From Closterium sp. NIES-65 (taxonomy: Eukaryota; Streptophyta; Zygnematophyceae; Desmidiales; Closteriaceae), in the NCBI GenBank assembly GCA_948144175.1, contig CANXME010000106.1:4092001-4156000 (forward strand): a stretch of DNA of 64,000 nucleotides. Reading direction: 5' to 3'. Below, piece after piece: positions 59,404 through 64,000 of this stretch. The notes under the pieces are model-generated. The model did not search any database. It saw nothing but the letters and a program-made list of their open reading frames with translations, and had not been told where the DNA came from. The translations under genes and the position numbers were made by a program. Each line of letters opens with the position of its first letter. The stretch's first letter is position 1.

Positions 59404-61175
59404 AATCGTGCGAGTTAGTTTAACAACTGTTTTCTACTTGCCCTTTCTAGTGCGTAGAGTTCTAGTCTCAATAGGCTCCAATGCGCCTAAAACAAAAGAT
59501 AGAGTGCATAGTCGGATTTCGGCACAGCGGCTATAAAACATTCATAGCGTTCTGGTCACAGCTTCAAATGACCGGATTCAACTTGGATCTTGAGCGTCTT
59601 TCAGTCGCCTATAGTAGGCAATTTAGATCGCACAATTTCACAAAGTATTGACGATACAACTTTGGTTTGAACGAACGGCACTATGGCAGCCACTATAGTC
59701 TTTGAACACAAATTAGGAAGAGTTACAAGTTGGGAATGACTCCCCAGCTCCTACAAACCCCAAGAGCCGAGGTAGAGTGATGTGGAACAGTGCCACACTG
59801 TCCCCAACCACGAAGGGTCTCGAAATTACCCTTCACTAGGGCCTACACCAAGTGAAATGTTACACTACACTAAGTAATGTAACTGTCTTCATTATCTTGA
59901 GGTGTACCCTTTTCGCGGGCTTCGCGATCACTTGAATCTTGACACCAAGGCTCTGGTTCTTCACCACAAACTCATATTTGAGTTCCTGATCAGTATACTG
60001 CACACATCTACGACATGCCGAACGTTCCACATACACGACAAAATAGAAATCGTGCACGAGACACAGGAGAAAATGGAAACCGCGCACAAGAAACAAACGA
60101 CCGCGTGACACGTGACTAGCGATAACTCGCTATTGAGTCGACACACACACTCGACATCATGACTCAGCATTCACACACATTTATAAGCATGAAATATATA
60201 TTATCCCATGCCCTCATACCATTCCATACACACACACATGCACGCACACGGACAACAAGCCGAGTGCAAACCGTAGGGTTGCACCAACAAATCGTGCGAG
60301 TTAGTTTAACAACTGTTTTCTACTTGCCCTTTCTAGTGCGTAGAGTTCTAGTCTCAATAGGCTCCAATGCGCCTAAAACAAAAGATAGAGTGCATAGTCG
60401 GATTTCGGCACAGCGGCTATAAAACATTCATAGCGTTCTGGTCACAGCTTCAAATGACCTGATTCAACTTGGATCTTGAGCGTCTTTCAGTCGCCTATAG
60501 TAGGCAATTTAGATCGCACAATTTCACAAAGTATTGACGATACAACTTTGGTTTTAACGAACGGCACTATGGCAGCCACTATAGTCTTTGAACACAAATT
60601 ACGAAGAGTTACAAGTTGGGAATGACTCCCCAGCTCCTACAAACCCCAAGAGCCGAGGTAGAGTGATGTGGAACAGTGCCACACTGTCCCCAACCACGAA
60701 GGGTCTCGAAACTACCCTTCACTAGGGCATACACCAAGTGAAATGTTACACTACACTAAGTAATGTAACTGTCTTCATTATCTTGAGGTGTACCCTTTTC
60801 GCGGGCTTCGCGATCACTTGAATCTTGACACCAAGGCTCTGGTTCTTCACCACAAACTCATATTTGAGTTCCTGATCAGTATACTGCACACATCTGCGAC
60901 ATGCCGAACGTTCCACATACACGACAAAATAGAAATCGTGCACGAGACACACGAGAAAATGGAAACCGCGCACAAGAAACAAACGACCGCGTGACACGTG
61001 ACTAGCGATAACTCGCTATTGACTCGACACACACACTCGACATCATGACTCAACATTCATACACTATTATAAGCATGAAATATATATTATCCCATGCCCT
61101 CATATCATTCCATGCATACACGCATGCACGCACACGGACAACAAGCCAAGTGCAAACCGTAGGGTTCAACCAACA
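59404..61175 (-). repeat. tandem 886-bp duplication: spacer plus LTR, twice
   Basis: 59404-60289 and 60290-61175 are near copies (roughly 20 differences). Each is a 54-bp spacer (AATCGTGCGAGTTAG...) followed by an 832-bp LTR related to that of K (59458-60289 and 60344-61175). The right one abuts the polypurine tract of L and is its 3' LTR. The middle LTR reads like L over most of its length but like the K 5' LTR from about 60165 on. Confidence 0.88.
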
Positions 61176-61195
61176 AACTCCCCCTCGGATTTGTC
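61176..61195 (-). promoter_or_regulatory. polypurine tract of L
   Basis: Minus strand CCGAGGGGGAGTT before the LTR; same form as in K. Confidence 0.75.
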
Positions 61196-61215
61196 GGCCT
61201 TAGGATCTGCTCCTC

Positions 61216-63439
61216 TCAGTTCAGGGCCATTCCAGCCAGCTTGCAACACTTCCAATGCTGCTGCTCTACCAGCCTCTTGGTCATCATGTCAGCCGGCTGC
61301 CCCGTCGTCTTCACGTAGTGCAACTCAACTTCACCCCCAGCCACCATGCTCCTCCTCCAATGCCACTTCACCTTCATGTGCTTTGAGAGGCCATGCATAC
61401 AGGGTTTTTAGCAAGAGCAATGGCACCTTGGCTATCACAATAGAGTGGGGTAGGCCCTTGCTGCTCCTCCCTCAATTCAGCCAACAAACGCCGCTGCCAC
61501 ACAATCTCTCGTACGGCACGGAACAGTGCCAGGTACTCGGACTCCACCGAGCTCAATGCTTGGTCCACCTGCTTCTTGCTTTCCCAAGCAGTTGGGCCTC
61601 CACCAACACAGCAGATGAACCCTCCAACACTTGTCATGTCCTCTGGTTCCGATGCATATGAAGCATCCGAGAATGCGGTGAGGAACAAACGCCCAGGCTC
61701 AACTCCATCCGCGCCCTTTTGGCGCCTTTGCGCCGCCGCCGAGTATTGCAACCCAACGGTCGGTGCTTCGCCAAGAAACTTGGCCACCCTCATTCCAGGT
61801 GCTACCTGCTTCTCATTAGAGCATTGAACAGCCCTAGCTAACTGCCCGGTAGCAAAGGCAACGTCCGGCCGAGTGTTGACCGCCGCGTACATGAGGCTGC
61901 CCACCAACGAGTGAAAACGGCGCCTCTCCTCTTCACCAACGCTCTCCTCCTCTTGTCCCTTCACACACTTGAACCCAGAGGGAAAGGGTGTAGCCACATG
62001 ACCTTCACTCTGCCCAAAGTTGGCAGCCAACGCCTCCAGGTACTTCTGTTGGTGCACCCGCATGCACCGCTTCTCTATGTCGCGTTCAATGTGGAGCCCG
62101 AGGTAGAAATTCACGTCGCCAAGTGCCTTGCACTTGAACTTGTCCTGAAGCTTCAGAATCACCTCCTTCTCAAGGTCAGAGCAGGGTGAGAAAATGAGGA
62201 TGTCATCAACATACACCAACGTTGAAGGAAGCTCCTCTGCTCTCCCTCGACAAGCGTGAACAAGGAGTGATCGGCCGTTGAAGGTGTGAAGCCGATCTCC
62301 TCCAACACTTCACGCAGCTTCAAGTACCACTGCATAAGGGCTTGCTTCAGCTCATAGAGGGCCTTCTTCAGCTTCAGCACTCTACCACTTCCATCATCAA
62401 ACCCCTTTGGCTGCGCCATGAAGACCTCTTCATCTAGAACGCCGTTGAGGAATGCCGTTACAAAGTCCATCTGCTTCACCACCCATCCTTTGATGGCAGC
62501 CCCCGCGAGTAGGGTCTGCAGCGTCGTCGGCTTCACCACAGGAGCAAACAGTTCCTTGAAGTCCACCTTCTCCTTCTGCTGGTACCCCTTGGCTACAAGC
62601 CTAGACTTGTAGCGCTCGATCTTGCCGTCGGCGTCCGACTTGATCTTGAAGAGCCACTTGGACGTTATCGCATTACGCCCCTCCGGTAGCTCCACCAATT
62701 CCCACGTGTTGTTCTCCTCGATGCTCTTCACCTCACTCTCCATTGCCTTCTTCCACTCCTCAGTATCACTACTCTCCAAGGCCTCCTTGAGAGTTGCTGG
62801 TTCCCCCGGCATCTCCATCGGAGAGAAGAACACGAACGCACACTCCTCGTCGTCTCCGACCATCATTGCCGCTCCGCCCAGGGCTGACTTGCCCTGCTTT
62901 TCTGGTGCATCATAGGTCAACATATTAGGGGCTTGAACTCTTCTCTTGCCCCTTCCTTCCTCCTCAACTGCCGGGACTTGAAGGCCTTGGTGTTGCTGCG
63001 GTGTGACTCGGATCCGTGGAGCACTTGTAGCACGTGAAGGAAGTGTCAGTGCACGCTTGCTCACTTGCTACACCTCCTCCTCTTCTTCCTCTGCATCCCT
63101 GGCCTCCTCTCCTCCATTCACAAGGGAAGACTGCCTTATGGTAGTGCTGCCACTGCTCAGCTCCAAAGGCAGCTCCACATGCTCCAAGCCGGAACTCTTT
63201 ACCTCCCCAAACCGCATGCCGATCTTAGCCTCATTCTCCGCCTTCCAATCCTTGTACATGAGGTTCTCCATGAACTTGGAATCCCTGCTCACCATGAACT
63301 TCTTGGTGAATGGGTCCAAAAGAAGCCAGCCCTTGCTGTTTTGAGCCATGCCCAAGTGCACAGCCCATATCGCCTTGGCACCAAGCTTGTTGTGTCGAAG
63401 ATGCTTAGGCACGAGCGCCATGCATATGCACCCGAACAT
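61216..63439 (-). pseudogene. integrase end, reverse transcriptase and RNase H of L
   Basis: 63439-63068: FGCICMALVPKHLRHNKLGA to EEARDAEEEEEEV, stop TAG at about 63067. 63064-62159: linker and RT (TSKWLFKIKSDADGKIERY, QMDFVTAFLNGVLDEEVFM), with a small insertion near 62220 that shifts the frame before the active site. 62219-61374: MVYVDDILIFSPCSDLEKEV, TAFSDASYASEPEDMTSVGG, PLYCDSQGAIALAKNP. A one-base loss near 61400 shifts the last part (MHGLSKHMKVKWHWRRSM to KLAGMALN, 61216). Very close to K but with three frame breaks. Confidence 0.83.
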
Positions 63440-63469
63440 TCGAAGTGCATATGCATATGCACCCGAACA
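63422..63469. repeat. short duplication at the L/M joint
   Basis: GCATATGCACCCGAACAT occurs twice (63422-63439 and 63452-63469), joined by TCGAAGTGCAT. The second copy directly abuts the M LTR. Confidence 0.75.
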
Positions 63470-64000
63470 TGCGGAGATAACTGCTGCAACGGGAGCTAGA
63501 CCACGGGCTAGGCACGGGTGCTCATGTGATGTCTGCGTTCCTTAGTCGTTTGCTTGTGTGTTCTCTGCTTGCACATTCACGGGGAGATTTTTGCAAGAGT
63601 TTCACTAGCAAAGATTAACAACAATGGTAGCAACAACATTGGCATCACAGACTACATCAATGCTAGCTAGGCTGTTGGTCGACCTCCAGCGCAGCATGGT
63701 CGACCGCGCTCCAGCGCAGCAGCGCTCGCACCGCTCGAGCGTTGAAGAGTAGCGGTTCACCAACGTTGCAAGTCCACGATGTGCCAATGCTGTAGCAAGT
63801 TGGCTGCATAGCGTTGCACCCACAGGACAACGGTGCACCTGCTTCACAGATGCGTGCAGCTGGTTGGTGCGCCACTCCTCATCACGTGCACAGCGCAGAC
63901 GCCTGGCAGACTCCATGCCACCGACTGCGCCCACCAGCCACGTCGACCTCGGGATACCACCCCCGAGGTCGGCCTCGCAGACTCCACCCCGGCGACATTC
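63470..64000 (-). mobile_element. 3' end of M, an H-family element (runs off the window)
   Basis: TGCGGAGATAACTGC at 63470 is the reverse complement of the H LTR end; LTR-like sequence runs to about 63600, followed by a GTCGACC-containing region like the H 3' region (43340-43600, inverted). No coding motif is reached before the window ends. Confidence 0.75.

Larger units (their letters stand above)
61176..63469 (-). mobile_element. copia-type retrotransposon L (truncated)
   Basis: K-family element with the 3' LTR at 60344-61175. Pol is present from the integrase C-terminal part to RNase H, and the rest is cut off by M at 63470. The left side has the spacer-LTR duplication described separately. 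Confidence 0.8.

Noticed and set aside
1-64000. Host genes and tRNA/rRNA genes
   Set aside because: I looked for conserved protein families outside retroelements, for tRNA A/B boxes near CCA-type ends and for rRNA cores and saw none that I could support.

Overview
Overview. Every stretch of this window that I can interpret is transposable-element DNA, mainly nested Ty1/copia-type LTR retrotransposons, most of them broken. I recognise no host housekeeping gene, rRNA, tRNA gene or CRISPR array. The setting is a eukaryotic nuclear genome with large, GC-rich, stop-ridden retroelements. From memory, the proline/glycine/alanine-rich copia proteins and the GAEP-type repeat linkers resemble those of streptophyte green algae, and a zygnematophyte such as Closterium is my best guess. 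That is inference, not a sequence match. I name elements A to P plus S (solo LTR) and T.

Left nest (1-17330). Old copia element C (+) carries B (+, 130-13789, target duplication CATTT) in its 5' LTR. B carries A (-, 145-6548, target duplication ATATG) in its own 5' LTR. C also carries the non-autonomous element T (15856-17290).

Methyltransferase retroelement F (17331-21159, +). Its order is gag, zinc knuckles, aspartic protease, then a C5-cytosine DNA methyltransferase-like domain. A second relative, G (-), has its gag at 46940-47924 and its methyltransferase part at 36429-37315, separated by the insertion of H.

Middle (21160-37330). J is a minus copia with a solo LTR S in its 3' LTR. A perfect 37-bp inverted repeat marks the truncated start of E (+). 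E is split by D (-, 28575-35022, target duplication CCTTG). Then come E's 3' LTR side and G.

H block (37331-46939). H is a different copia family (+). Its 3' LTR is split by non-autonomous element I (-, 43741-46888), which carries an H-family 3' end and a solo LTR N1 (target duplication CAGGT).

Right part (47925-64000). This holds a second N-type LTR, the leader and 5' LTR of O, a copia fragment P, an unassigned stretch behind a poly-T tract, and K (-, 52899-59403, 830-bp LTRs, target duplication AATCG), the most complete element. Next to K is an LTR-spacer duplication best explained by unequal crossing-over, then L (-, copia of the K family), then the edge of M, an H-family element.

How the parts work together. 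The small-LTR families (A, B, C, D, I, T, O) share a leader just after the primer binding site: usually a short hairpin with covarying stems, always a GGGCCC box (GGGCCCACC in most), and usually a GC-rich tandem array. A, B, D, I, J and T also share a small hairpin at the polypurine tract. Non-autonomous T and I carry the same signals, so they could have been moved by enzymes of the coding copies. No element in the window looks fully competent, though K, B and D keep large intact domains.
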